DNA of 38,748 bases from JBJENW01 sp051880395 (GTDB lineage Bacteria; Bacillota; Clostridia; Lachnospirales; Lachnospiraceae). Both the position numbers and the translations under genes were made by a program. The DNA lies in NCBI GenBank assembly GCA_051880395.1, contig JBJENW010000335.1:1-38748 (forward strand), written 5' to 3'. Below the pieces are notes generated by a model. It saw only the letters and a list, made by a program, of their open reading frames with translations, was not told the origin of the DNA and searched no databases. Shown here one piece after another: positions 17,231 through 24,986 of the stretch (the first letter of the stretch is position 1; each line of letters starts with the position of its first letter).

Positions 17231-17908
17231 ATGTTCAATATTCTTGTTGTGGAAGATAATGCGGATATGCGGGAACTTTTCTGCACAGTACTTACCGATA
17301 GTGGATATCATGCGATTCCTGCAGTAGACGGAATTGATGCGTTGGACATAATGGATAAAGAATTTATTGATTTAATCGTAGCCGATATTATGATGCCAAA
17401 TATGGATGGCTATGAATTGACGAAATCTTTGCGCGATGCAAACTATGAAATGCCTATTCTCATGGTAACCGCCAAAGATCAATTTGATGATATGCAAAAG
17501 GGTTTTTGTGTCGGAACAGATGATTATATGATAAAGCCAATCAATGTAAAGGAACTTGTTTTGCGTGTACAGGCTCTTTTGCGCCGGGCAAAAATATATA
17601 GTGAAAAGAAAATTGTGATTGGTACAACGACACTGGATTATGATGCATTGACTGTAACCGTAAAAGGTTTAGAAATGATATTGCCACAAAAAGAGTTTTA
17701 TCTACTCTATAAGCTTTTGTCCTATCCGAATAAAATCTTTACCCGTCAACAGCTTATGGATGAAATTTGGGGCATGTTCTCTGAAACAGATGAACGAACG
17801 GTTAATACACACATCAATCGACTGCGAGATAAATTCAGCGATTGTGAAGATTTTGAAATTGTAACCGTGCGGGGACTTGGATATAAGGCGGTGAAAAAAA
17901 ATGAGTAA
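17231..17908 (+). CDS. response regulator, OmpR/PhoB family
   Basis: A 225-residue DNA-binding regulator. The receiver has the acidic pair in 'VVEDN', phosphoacceptor Asp52 in 'VADIMMPNMDG' and Lys in 'DDYMIKPIN'. The C-terminal winged helix ends in 'RTVNTHINRLRDKF...TVRGLGYK'. GGAGG precedes ATG 17231. It overlaps the kinase start by eight bases, so the two are translationally coupled. The divergent MacB-like transporter gene is the likely target. Confidence 0.93.
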   Translation: MFNILVVEDNADMRELFCTVLTDSGYHAIPAVDGIDALDIMDKEFIDLIVADIMMPNMDGYELTKSLRDANYEMPILMVTAKDQFDDMQKGFCVGTDDYMIKPINVKELVLRVQALLRRAKIYSEKKIVIGTTTLDYDALTVTVKGLEMILPQKEFYLLYKLLSYPNKIFTRQQLMDEIWGMFSETDERTVNTHINRLRDKFSDCEDFEIVTVRGLGYKAVKKNE

Positions 17909-18950
17909 AAAAAAACCACATTCAAAGTTATGGATCTATTTTACATGTGTCGTGTTTTCGACCATTTTTGCGGTATTCCTTTTCATCAGCGTCTTGTGGC
18001 TTATTTTATTTCGCATGAATGTGATTTCCATTGATCCGCACATTCGGCACATTCCGATCGTATTGTTTTTATTTGGAAGTCTGCTGCTTGGCTGTATTCT
18101 TGCATTATTTGTCGGTAAATTGATGATTCGTCCGATTCAAAATATCAGCGATGCATTTGACGCTCTCTCAAAGGGCGACTTTTCTGTCAAAGTATCAGAA
18201 CGTGAAAAACTGGCTGAGATCCGTGAAATGTGTGAGCGGTTTAATGCGATGACATTTGATCTCTCGCATATCGAAACGCTGCGAAATGATTTTGTTGTAA
18301 ATGTCTCCCATGAATTTAAAACCCCAATTGCTTCCATCGAAGGTTATGCCACATTACTTCAAAATCATAATCTGACTCCGGAAAAAAAGGAGCACTATGT
18401 GGAGAAAATTATTGATAATTCGCGTAGATTATCCAACCTTTCCAGTCATATTTTAATGCTTTCCAAATTAGAAAATCAGGAAACTGTGATGCATAAAAAA
18501 GAATATCGATTAGATGAACAAATTAGACGAGTGATTCTGATGTTAGAATCGAAGTGGTCACCCAAAAAGATCGAGTTTGATATGGAACTTCCAAAGGAAT
18601 TATATTATGGAAGCGAGCCATTACTCGAACAGGTTTGGAACAATCTTTTGGATAATGCAATCAAACATTCGCCGACCAATGGGCTGATTTGTGTTGGCAT
18701 GGAAAAATCAGAGTCACATCTGTCTGTAACCATTTCCGATCAGGGCGATGGAATGGAAGCAGAAATTCAGAAACATATCTTCGAGAAATTTTATCAAGGG
18801 GATTCTTCTCGAAAAGCCGAAGGAAACGGTCTTGGTCTGGCTCTTGTCAAACGAATTGTTGACCTTTGTAAAGGCTCCATCACGGTAAAAAGTGAGCCAA
18901 ATCAGGGAGCTGCCTTTACCATTAAACTGCCACTCGAAAAACCAACGTAA
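17901..18950 (+). CDS. sensor histidine kinase, HisKA family
   Basis: A 349-residue membrane kinase. Two closely spaced transmembrane segments (about residues 12-38 and 54-78) leave only a short outer loop, so it may sense the transporter or the membrane rather than a soluble ligand. A HAMP-like linker is followed by 'VNVSHEFKTPIASIEGY' with phosphoacceptor His137. The ATPase domain carries 'NNLLDNAIKHS', 'DQGDGM' and 'GNGLGLALV'. ATG 17901 lies inside the end of the regulator gene. No clear terminator follows. Confidence 0.92.
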   Translation: MSKKKPHSKLWIYFTCVVFSTIFAVFLFISVLWLILFRMNVISIDPHIRHIPIVLFLFGSLLLGCILALFVGKLMIRPIQNISDAFDALSKGDFSVKVSEREKLAEIREMCERFNAMTFDLSHIETLRNDFVVNVSHEFKTPIASIEGYATLLQNHNLTPEKKEHYVEKIIDNSRRLSNLSSHILMLSKLENQETVMHKKEYRLDEQIRRVILMLESKWSPKKIEFDMELPKELYYGSEPLLEQVWNNLLDNAIKHSPTNGLICVGMEKSESHLSVTISDQGDGMEAEIQKHIFEKFYQGDSSRKAEGNGLGLALVKRIVDLCKGSITVKSEPNQGAAFTIKLPLEKPT

Positions 18951-19016
18951 TTCTGTTTGATTTGTATTTCATTTGCAGAAGGACCCGTTCCAGTTTACCG
19001 AGAGTTTTTCTTCCTG

Positions 19017-19025
19017 TGATATAAT
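19017..19025 (+). promoter_or_regulatory. extended -10 promoter element
   Basis: TGATATAAT is a perfect TGnTATAAT extended -10. There is no good -35, which such promoters do not require. Transcription would begin near 19032, about 17 bases before the inverted-repeat leader. Confidence 0.55.
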
Positions 19026-19048
19026 GACCTTGATGTATGAAAAAACAA

Positions 19049-19225
19049 ATGTTCTCTCGGAGTCTCTTTGTGCCTGATTTTGTGAGATGATTTTTTGTCA
19101 GATGTGCACAAATTTATGGCAGACATATTATGTCTTGTACGTGGAGCGTATGTTGATTAAATTTGTGTGCATCTGGCGGAAAATCAGCCACAAAAGCGAG
19201 CGCAAGGGAAATTCCGAGAGGACAT
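19049..19225 (+). ncRNA. long inverted-repeat leader, candidate structured RNA (or MITE-like element)
   Basis: A 177-bp segment whose ends (ATGTTCTCTCGGA and TCCGAGAGGACAT) are complementary apart from one pair. Inside are two more paired blocks, TTTGTGcCTGATTTT with AAAATCAGCCACAAA and about 20 bp (19097-19116 with 19158-19177). The apex can form two small hairpins (AGACAT/ATGTCT and TACG/CGTA). The predicted shape is one long, bulged stem with a forked tip. It sits between a promoter and the EFR1 gene, ending 26 bases before the start codon. No known riboswitch class was recognised, and no obvious target-site duplication marks it as a transposon. Confidence 0.55.
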
Positions 19226-19251
19226 ACCATTAAGAGGAGGTTGGTAACCGT

Positions 19252-19995
19252 ATGGTTTTATATTTCAGTGGAACTGGAAACAGTCGTTATGTAGCAAAAA
19301 AAATTGCGGAAATTTCCGACGATACAATTATTTCCATCAATCAACGTTTAAAGGAAAAGGACTTTGGTTCTATTTCCTCAGACATGCCGTTTGTTTTTGT
19401 AGGACCGGTCTATGCTGGAAGATTCCCTCGTATTATGGACGAATATATTAAAAAAGTCAGTTTTATGGGGAGTCGTAGGGCATATTTTATTGCAACCTGT
19501 GCAGCTACGCCTTGGAAAACAGAGGAATATGTGGAAAAACTCTGTCAGGAGAAGTCTTTCTCGCTAATGGGATTTCAATCCATTGTCATGCCACAGGGAT
19601 ATGTAGCCGGTGGCGGTACCCAGCCACGCGAAGTAAACGAGCAAATCCTTGCAAACGCTGAACCTAAAATTATAAGAATCGCAGAAGACATTCGCGATAA
19701 AAAAGTACTTTTGAAAGAACAGCCCGGAAAGGCAATTATGTCTAAAATATTAAATCCGATCATGTATGCCATGATGATCAGCGCAAAGGGATTTCATGTA
19801 ACAGATCAGTGTACCGGATGTGGAAAATGTGAAGAACGCTGCCCACTGAATAATGTAACACTGCAAAACGGTAAACCGGTTTGGGGAAGAGATTGTACCC
19901 ATTGCATGGCATGTATCGCCGGATGTCCTGCAGAAGCAATTGAATATGGGAAGAAAACCAAAGGAAAACCACGTTATTATCTCGGAGATGAATAA
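19252..19995 (+). CDS. EFR1-type flavodoxin/ferredoxin fusion protein
   Basis: A 247-residue cytoplasmic redox protein. The N-terminus 'VLYFSGTGNSRYVAKKI' is the FMN-phosphate loop of flavodoxin folds. The C-terminus has two 4Fe-4S cluster motifs, 'CTGCGKCEERCP' and 'CTHCMACIAGCP'. This combination is the EFR1 family of clostridial electron-transfer proteins. GAGGAGG precedes ATG 19252. It is preceded by a long structured leader and an extended -10 promoter and followed by a clean terminator, so it is a single-gene unit. The electron donor and acceptor are unknown. Confidence 0.9.
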   Translation: MVLYFSGTGNSRYVAKKIAEISDDTIISINQRLKEKDFGSISSDMPFVFVGPVYAGRFPRIMDEYIKKVSFMGSRRAYFIATCAATPWKTEEYVEKLCQEKSFSLMGFQSIVMPQGYVAGGGTQPREVNEQILANAEPKIIRIAEDIRDKKVLLKEQPGKAIMSKILNPIMYAMMISAKGFHVTDQCTGCGKCEERCPLNNVTLQNGKPVWGRDCTHCMACIAGCPAEAIEYGKKTKGKPRYYLGDE

Positions 19996-20023
19996 GATCG
20001 TTTCCCAAAAACCATAAAGAAAT

Positions 20024-20054
20024 AGCATTCACCGTCCAAAGTGAATGCTTTTTT
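20024..20054 (+). terminator. intrinsic terminator of the EFR1 gene
   Basis: AGCATTCAC and GTGAATGCT form a perfect 9-bp stem followed by T5, 28 bases after the stop codon. Confidence 0.88.
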
Positions 20055-20077
20055 ATCATAATTTGTTGACATCCTTT

Positions 20078-20215
20078 CTAATCCAGTAAACCATCCGTTT
20101 TTCCCACAAGATACAATGGAATATTCGTAATCTCTCCATTTTTCAAGTATCCACGCTGCGAAAAGCGAATGGCATGCGCTGGGTGTCTTAAATCAATTTC
20201 CACTTTTTTCCGTTT
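20078..20215 (-). pseudogene. 3' gene remnant, possibly of a DUF4143-type ATPase
   Basis: A 45-codon open tail without a start. It contains 'DLRHPAHAIRFSQRGY' and ends in 'IPLYLVGKTDGLLD' before a TAG stop. The composition is that of a real protein C-terminus and recalls the end of DUF4143 ATP-binding proteins, but the match is from memory and weak. Upstream it meets an in-frame TAA and then the 33-bp repeat array, so the rest of the gene has been lost. Confidence 0.4.
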
Positions 20216-20227
20216 TTATCAACTTGA

Positions 20228-20359
20228 TTTACACATTTTTTCTCGTTTTAAGAATCATATTTTACACATTTTTCCCTGTTTAAAAGAATCTTTTTTACAC
20301 ATTTTTTCTTATTTTTCATTATTCGATTTACACATTTTTCTAAGATTGACTTTATAAAC
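20228..20359. repeat. four 33-bp direct repeats
   Basis: TTTACACATTTTT begins at 20228, 20261, 20294 and 20327, an exact 33-bp period, close to three helical turns. The remaining 20 bases of each unit are AT-rich and loosely conserved. A degenerate unit (TTTCCACTTTTTT) precedes them at about 20197. The last unit runs into the blaI promoter. The 13-base core also occurs singly at 27402-27414. Confidence 0.75.
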
Positions 20360-20374
20360 AATACAGAATATACT
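20346..20374 (+). promoter_or_regulatory. blaI promoter
   Basis: TTGACT, 17 bases, TATACT. The BlaI-type operator begins two bases past the -10, overlapping the expected transcription start, which is the classic place for repression. Confidence 0.75.
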
Positions 20375-20376
20375 AT

Positions 20377-20394
20377 TATTACAAGTGTAAGATT
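20377..20394. promoter_or_regulatory. BlaI/MecI operator at blaI-blaR1
   Basis: TATTACAAGTGTAAGATT, with dyad core TTACA-AG-TGTAA. It fits the TACAnnTGTA core of BlaI/MecI sites and matches the operator at 27094-27111 in 16 of 18 positions. Confidence 0.8.
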
Positions 20395-20409
20395 GAAGGA
20401 GGCATTCGC

Positions 20410-20802
20410 ATGAAACATTTACCACAAATTTCCGAAGCAGAATATGAAGTTATGAAAATCGTATGGAAGTACGCACCAATCAACACAAATGAAATAACAG
20501 AAAAACTGCTGCAAACGACCAGTTGGAGTCCAAAAACAATCCAGACACTCATCAAACGTCTTGTAAACAAAGGGGTTCTCACTTATGAAAAACAGAGTCG
20601 TGTTTTCGTTTACACCCCACTAGTAAAAGAAGATGAATATATCAATCAGGAAAGTAATTCTTTTCTGAATCGCTATTATGATGGGGATATTACGGCTATG
20701 GTATCTGCATACATCGATTGCGACAAGCTGTCTGAGACAGAAATAGAAACACTCCGTTCTCTTTTATCAAAGTCCAAAAAAGGCGGTGATTCCCATGGCT
20801 GA
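20410..20802 (+). CDS. blaI: BlaI/MecI family transcriptional repressor
   Basis: A 130-residue winged-helix repressor of beta-lactam resistance genes. The N-terminus 'LPQISEAEYEVMKIVW' and the recognition region 'SPKTIQTLIKRLVNKGVL' are diagnostic. The C-terminal third is the dimerisation part that is cleaved on induction in staphylococci. GGAGG precedes ATG 20410. It is cotranscribed with blaR1 and overlaps it by eight bases. It is expected to repress its own promoter and the PBP operon through the two matching operators. The order blaI-blaR1 is common in clostridia and the reverse of the staphylococcal bla and mec operons. Confidence 0.93.
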   Translation: MKHLPQISEAEYEVMKIVWKYAPINTNEITEKLLQTTSWSPKTIQTLIKRLVNKGVLTYEKQSRVFVYTPLVKEDEYINQESNSFLNRYYDGDITAMVSAYIDCDKLSETEIETLRSLLSKSKKGGDSHG

Positions 20803-22594
20803 TTTTATGATTCGTTTTCTCCTATGCAATCTCTTCATCAGCGGAATCATCGGATTCCTTTTGCTATTTAAATGGATATTCAGAAACAGTCTGTCCAGTC
20901 GGATGCAGTATGATCTGTGGTTTCTGTTGCTTGGACTTTTAGCGGTTCCTTTTCTGCCGTTTCGTCTCGTTGGGTTTGGACAGATTTTTTCATGGCTTAG
21001 AAGGATAAGAAACTCTTCCGTTTCTCATGCTGATTCTGGTGCGAATACTGTTATAGATATCAATTTATCCGATCCTACAAATTGGATGAATGACTTTGTC
21101 CTTTCTGTAAATAGTGACACACCATCCGTTATCGGAACCATTTTATTCGGGATATGGATTGTGGGAATGTTTTTGATGATGATATTAGTAATCAAATCTT
21201 CTCTCCGTTTACGCACGATAAAGAAATCTGCGCTCCCACTTCAGAACCCAGAGGTTCGCAGACTGTATAGCAGATGTTTGAATGAGATGAAAATAACAAG
21301 AAATATTCCTGTGTACAGTACCGCTTTTTTGAAATCTCCTATTATCGTAGGATTTTTGAGACCATGTATTTATCTGCCAATTCATTTGATCTCCGATTAT
21401 CATGAATCTGAAATGCGATATATGTTATTGCATGAACTGCAACATTACAGACATAAAGATGCCATCGCCAATTATCTTATGAACTTTGCCGGAGTGCTTT
21501 ATTGGTTTAATCCTGTAGTCTGGTTTGCATTAAGAGAAATGCGTAATGACAGAGAAGTTGCCTGTGACACTTCTGTTCTGAAAATGCTGGAAGAGAACGA
21601 TTATGAAGAGTATGGAAATACGCTGATCAACTTTATAGAAAAAGTCTCCCATTCTCCTTTCCCGTTTGCCGCCAGCCTTAGCGGAAACATGAAACAAATG
21701 AAGCGTCGCATTCTCAACATCGCTTCTTATAAGAAGCCCACGTTTTGCAAGAAGTTTAAAGGCATGATTGCATGTATACTGACTATAGTTCTAATTATGG
21801 GACTTACACCTTTTATTTCTACCTATGCAGCGGATGAAAGTCACTACCAATGGAACGCTTCCTCAGAAACTATTTCTTACATCGATCTTTCAAAATACTT
21901 TGGGAAATACGAAGGAAGCTTTGTTTTATACGATTTGAAAAATGATTCCTGGAGCATACATGATATCAAACATGCTACATTGCGAGTTGCGCCGGATTCC
22001 ACTTACAAGATCTATGATGCCTTGTTCGGATTAGAAGAAGGTATCATTGCACCTGAAGATTCCTTTCTTGCATGGAATGGAAAAACATATCCATTTAAAG
22101 AATGGAACACTGATCAGACCTTACAGTCTGCGATGACCTCCTCTGTTAACTGGTATTTCCAAGCAATAGACGAACAACTTGCATCCACTGACATTGACAA
22201 CTATATTCAGCAAATCGAATATGGAAATGAAAATGTAAGTGGCGATCTCTCCACTTATTGGCTGGAATCCTCCTTAAAAATCTCCCCAGTGGAGCAGGTT
22301 GAACTTTTAAGGAAACTGCAAAACAATAGCTTAGGATTTTTTTCTGAAAATATCAATGCCGTAAAAGACTCCATCTGCCTTTCTTTTTCCGATACCGGAA
22401 AATTCTACGGAAAAACAGGAACTGGACGTGTAAATGGACAAGATGTGAATGGATGGTTTATCGGATATATCGAAACCGTAGATAATACATACTTTTTTGC
22501 TACTAACATTGGAGCCGATAACAACGCTACCGGAGGCAACGCAACCGAAATCACCATGTCTATCTTGTCTGACATGAATATCTGGATACAATAG
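20795..22594 (+). CDS. blaR1: BlaR1/MecR1-type beta-lactam sensor and signal-transducing protease
   Basis: A 599-residue integral membrane protein with both halves of BlaR1. The N-terminal part has three transmembrane segments and an M56 zinc metalloprotease site, 'HELQH' (from residue 213), with 'DREVACD' as the third-ligand region. A further transmembrane segment ends about residue 345. The outer C-terminal penicillin-binding domain resembles class D beta-lactamases: 'STYK' with acylation Ser402, 'SVN', and 'KTG' at 540. Acylation outside activates the protease inside, leading to BlaI removal. I start at ATG 20795; a GTG three codons earlier is also possible. All catalytic residues are present, so it looks functional. 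Confidence 0.93.
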   Translation: MADFMIRFLLCNLFISGIIGFLLLFKWIFRNSLSSRMQYDLWFLLLGLLAVPFLPFRLVGFGQIFSWLRRIRNSSVSHADSGANTVIDINLSDPTNWMNDFVLSVNSDTPSVIGTILFGIWIVGMFLMMILVIKSSLRLRTIKKSALPLQNPEVRRLYSRCLNEMKITRNIPVYSTAFLKSPIIVGFLRPCIYLPIHLISDYHESEMRYMLLHELQHYRHKDAIANYLMNFAGVLYWFNPVVWFALREMRNDREVACDTSVLKMLEENDYEEYGNTLINFIEKVSHSPFPFAASLSGNMKQMKRRILNIASYKKPTFCKKFKGMIACILTIVLIMGLTPFISTYAADESHYQWNASSETISYIDLSKYFGKYEGSFVLYDLKNDSWSIHDIKHATLRVAPDSTYKIYDALFGLEEGIIAPEDSFLAWNGKTYPFKEWNTDQTLQSAMTSSVNWYFQAIDEQLASTDIDNYIQQIEYGNENVSGDLSTYWLESSLKISPVEQVELLRKLQNNSLGFFSENINAVKDSICLSFSDTGKFYGKTGTGRVNGQDVNGWFIGYIETVDNTYFFATNIGADNNATGGNATEITMSILSDMNIWIQ

Positions 22595-22628
22595 AAAATC
22601 CGCTTTGCTCACCTTCTTATTTAGAAAA

Positions 22629-22670
22629 AAATCGGGTAATGATCAACGCCAACTGTTCTTTACCCGATTT
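22629..22670. terminator. bidirectional terminator between convergent blaR1 and PBP operons
   Basis: AAATCGGGTAA pairs with TTACCCGATTT. The T tract is stronger on the minus strand (T6), where it ends the PBP operon. Confidence 0.82.
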
Positions 22671-22695
22671 CTGTATGTTTCCCCACTATCTTCAC

Positions 22696-23691
22696 TTATT
22701 TAAGTGCATTTACAATTTCCTCCAAAACTTCTGCATGCGTAACATTTTCATCTAAAATCCATGAATAATCTGGATCTAAACTAAATGGTATATTGCGTAA
22801 GCTCTTAATTTCTCCCGTTTCTTCATCTGTTGTACATAAAAAGATACTGCCGTCTAAATTGTTCCAACAGCTTTTCCCATCAGAACGTGTATCATCACAC
22901 AAAGTCGTCCGAATAAAATTACAAATCGATTTTGCGGCTGCTTCTTTATTTTCATCCGTTACCAAAACTGCATAGCAACTTCCATACCCCTCTGGATTTT
23001 CTTTCGTTTTTCCATATGTATATGAAACGAGCTGCACGTTATTTTCGTCAAAAAAATTCCTATGTTTACCTAACTGTTGACTTGTAATTTCATATCGCAG
23101 AGTATTATCCAAATAGGTACTCTTTGTATACCCTTCCCGCATCATCTGTACTTTTATTCTCGGATACAGATCAGAAACAAATACTACCTCCCCATTATCT
23201 GTCTTTTGGCATAGAAATTTCGCATCATAAATTTTGGAAAGACTCTCTGCAATTCTTGCATCATCAAATGTTATCTTTCGTCTAAAAAGTACACCCACAG
23301 GCTCCGCATAATAATATACCGTTTGTGATCCATTTTGAACAGTGACGATCAGATTCCCATCCTGCATTTTTTCATCTGTTGACATCGTAAATGCATTGAA
23401 TAAGATATATCCAAAAGACAAAACGACTGCCACCATACAATAAGTCACAAACACAACTGTAAACGCTGCTCGCCTACCCTTTTCCGTTTTTTTCCTAACT
23501 CTAAACAGAAATACACCTATCATAATTAACGGCACAAACCAAATAATATTTCTTAATAAAATTTCTATCCAGTATTGATATTCCAAATTATAATTCAGCA
23601 AAATCTTTTTTCCCAGAAAGTATCCAACACCAATCAAAATATAAATTACACCAATTATTCTTTGAAGAAGTTTCTTTTTTGTTCCTATCAT
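22696..23691 (-). CDS. membrane protein of the PBP operon, unrecognised
   Basis: A 331-residue protein with three N-terminal transmembrane segments (about residues 10-27, 43-64 and 76-102) and a soluble C-terminal domain of about 225 residues, probably outside the membrane. I recognise no family. Its ATG overlaps the stop codon of the lipoprotein gene (ATGA, 23688-23691), so the two are translated in step and very likely function together. It is the third gene of the BlaI-controlled operon. The outer domain has several cysteines ('NFIRTTLCDD', 'KSCWNN', 'IFLCTT') that could form a disulfide. A role in assisting the PBP or in sensing wall damage is only an inference from context. Confidence 0.75.
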   Translation of the reverse strand: MIGTKKKLLQRIIGVIYILIGVGYFLGKKILLNYNLEYQYWIEILLRNIIWFVPLIMIGVFLFRVRKKTEKGRRAAFTVVFVTYCMVAVVLSFGYILFNAFTMSTDEKMQDGNLIVTVQNGSQTVYYYAEPVGVLFRRKITFDDARIAESLSKIYDAKFLCQKTDNGEVVFVSDLYPRIKVQMMREGYTKSTYLDNTLRYEITSQQLGKHRNFFDENNVQLVSYTYGKTKENPEGYGSCYAVLVTDENKEAAAKSICNFIRTTLCDDTRSDGKSCWNNLDGSIFLCTTDEETGEIKSLRNIPFSLDPDYSWILDENVTHAEVLEEIVNALK

Positions 23692-24986
23692 TTCACTGTC
23701 CTTTCCAATACATTCTCAAATGCTTTTTTATCATGAATTCGGTATTGATAATCTGGTATCCGCATAATTCCATCATTCAAAATTTTATTCCCCAAATATT
23801 GAAAGCTGCCATCAGCGGCAAACCGCACCGTAAGTTCATGAGTGATCACAGCATCCTCACACATCAAAGAATCACACACTGCATCCACCGTTAATGTAAC
23901 CGTACCATCCTCATTTTCTTGAATGTTTGTAACCTCCGGTAAAGATGTTCCAAAATGGGTTGGTGCATAGTTGGAACAGCCCAGCCGTTCCCATAAATAT
24001 ATCTGTTTTTCTTCATCAAATACTGCATACTCTCGAATCTGCTCAACTGTTACCGGAAGATATTCCATGATCAAACGCTCAAATTCGTCTTTTGGTATTC
24101 CGTTTGAATGATTCTCAAGATGAAACGCTTTCTGATACTTCATAGCATACAGATATTCATACATTCCATTATAGTCGAGTTTTTCCATATGATCGGTATC
24201 CCAATCAGTGCACAAAAGATTATTTCCTTTATAGCCAAGACCTTGCACGCATTTTTCTGACATTTCGCGCTGTTCCTTTGTCAATGGTTTGATTCGTAAC
24301 AGACAGCTTCCATCTACGATCTCTGTCACCTCCGGTGGCTGCGGGACACACAATTCATAGCAAAGCCAGCCTTTCTCTGTATACTTCCACGCATTTATTC
24401 TGGTATAGGAAATATGTGATAAAACAAATTTATTCTCCGCATCCCATGTAGCATTTGCCTCTAACAGATACATCTCTTTTCCGTCAAAAATGAATTTTTT
24501 TCTTTTGATTCCACCATCCGAATGAAGTTCATAAACCACAACGGATCCACTTTTTTTGCCCATGCATTCCTTCAGAAAATACTCCACGCTTTCCTGATTT
24601 TCTACGTTTGCATACGCTTCCATTGTTATAACAGAATATCCGCTTTCTTTTATTTTCTCTTTCATTTCATGAATTGTTTTCTCATTCAGAACAACATTTG
24701 TGGCATCCCCTTTGTCTGCACGCGCATATAGTTCCAAAATCAGTCCCATCACTTTTTTACAATCCGTTACCGCTTCCTGGCGTTCCTTGCTATCTACCGG
24801 TAGGTCATATCCCTTTTCCCTCTGTTCCTCCGTTTCTCCCGTAGAGATACGTTGTCCTTCTGACATCCTCTGGTCTGATGTCAAATCCTGCTTTTCGCAT
24901 GCACACAAAAAACAACTGCTTATGATAATAACGCTAATGACTCTGAAACCACGCATCCAAAACCGAACGGTCTTTTTCAACAACAT
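23688..24986 (-). CDS. lipoprotein of the PBP operon, unrecognised
   Basis: A 432-residue predicted lipoprotein. The signal peptide has a basic start, a hydrophobic core 'VISVIIISSCFL' and lipobox L-C-A-C with lipidated Cys30. A charged linker and a globular domain of about 380 residues follow, exported and membrane-anchored. I recognise no family. The start ATG 24984-24986 and its ribosome binding site (GAGGAGG, eight bases upstream) both lie inside the last codons of the PBP gene, a 53-base overlap, so its translation is tied to PBP production. It probably acts beside the PBP at the outer face of the membrane. Confidence 0.78.
   Translation of the reverse strand: MLLKKTVRFWMRGFRVISVIIISSCFLCACEKQDLTSDQRMSEGQRISTGETEEQREKGYDLPVDSKERQEAVTDCKKVMGLILELYARADKGDATNVVLNEKTIHEMKEKIKESGYSVITMEAYANVENQESVEYFLKECMGKKSGSVVVYELHSDGGIKRKKFIFDGKEMYLLEANATWDAENKFVLSHISYTRINAWKYTEKGWLCYELCVPQPPEVTEIVDGSCLLRIKPLTKEQREMSEKCVQGLGYKGNNLLCTDWDTDHMEKLDYNGMYEYLYAMKYQKAFHLENHSNGIPKDEFERLIMEYLPVTVEQIREYAVFDEEKQIYLWERLGCSNYAPTHFGTSLPEVTNIQENEDGTVTLTVDAVCDSLMCEDAVITHELTVRFAADGSFQYLGNKILNDGIMRIPDYQYRIHDKKAFENVLERTVK

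Noticed and set aside
19049..19225. 6S RNA, T-box or another known RNA class for the long hairpin leader
   Set aside because: It lacks the T-box sequence and an intrinsic terminator, and its bulges do not match a 6S central bubble that I can identify. Left as an unclassified structured leader.
20169..20357. A 62-residue frame with an 11-residue 'LHIF' period over the repeats
   Set aside because: The periodicity follows from the 33-bp DNA repeats. No ribosome binding site, low-complexity hydrophobic product, and it ends inside the blaI promoter.
20228..20359. 33-bp periodic repeats as a small CRISPR array
   Set aside because: The period includes no unique spacers of usual length; only 13 bases are conserved and the rest of each unit is loosely related AT-rich sequence. 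No cas genes are present.
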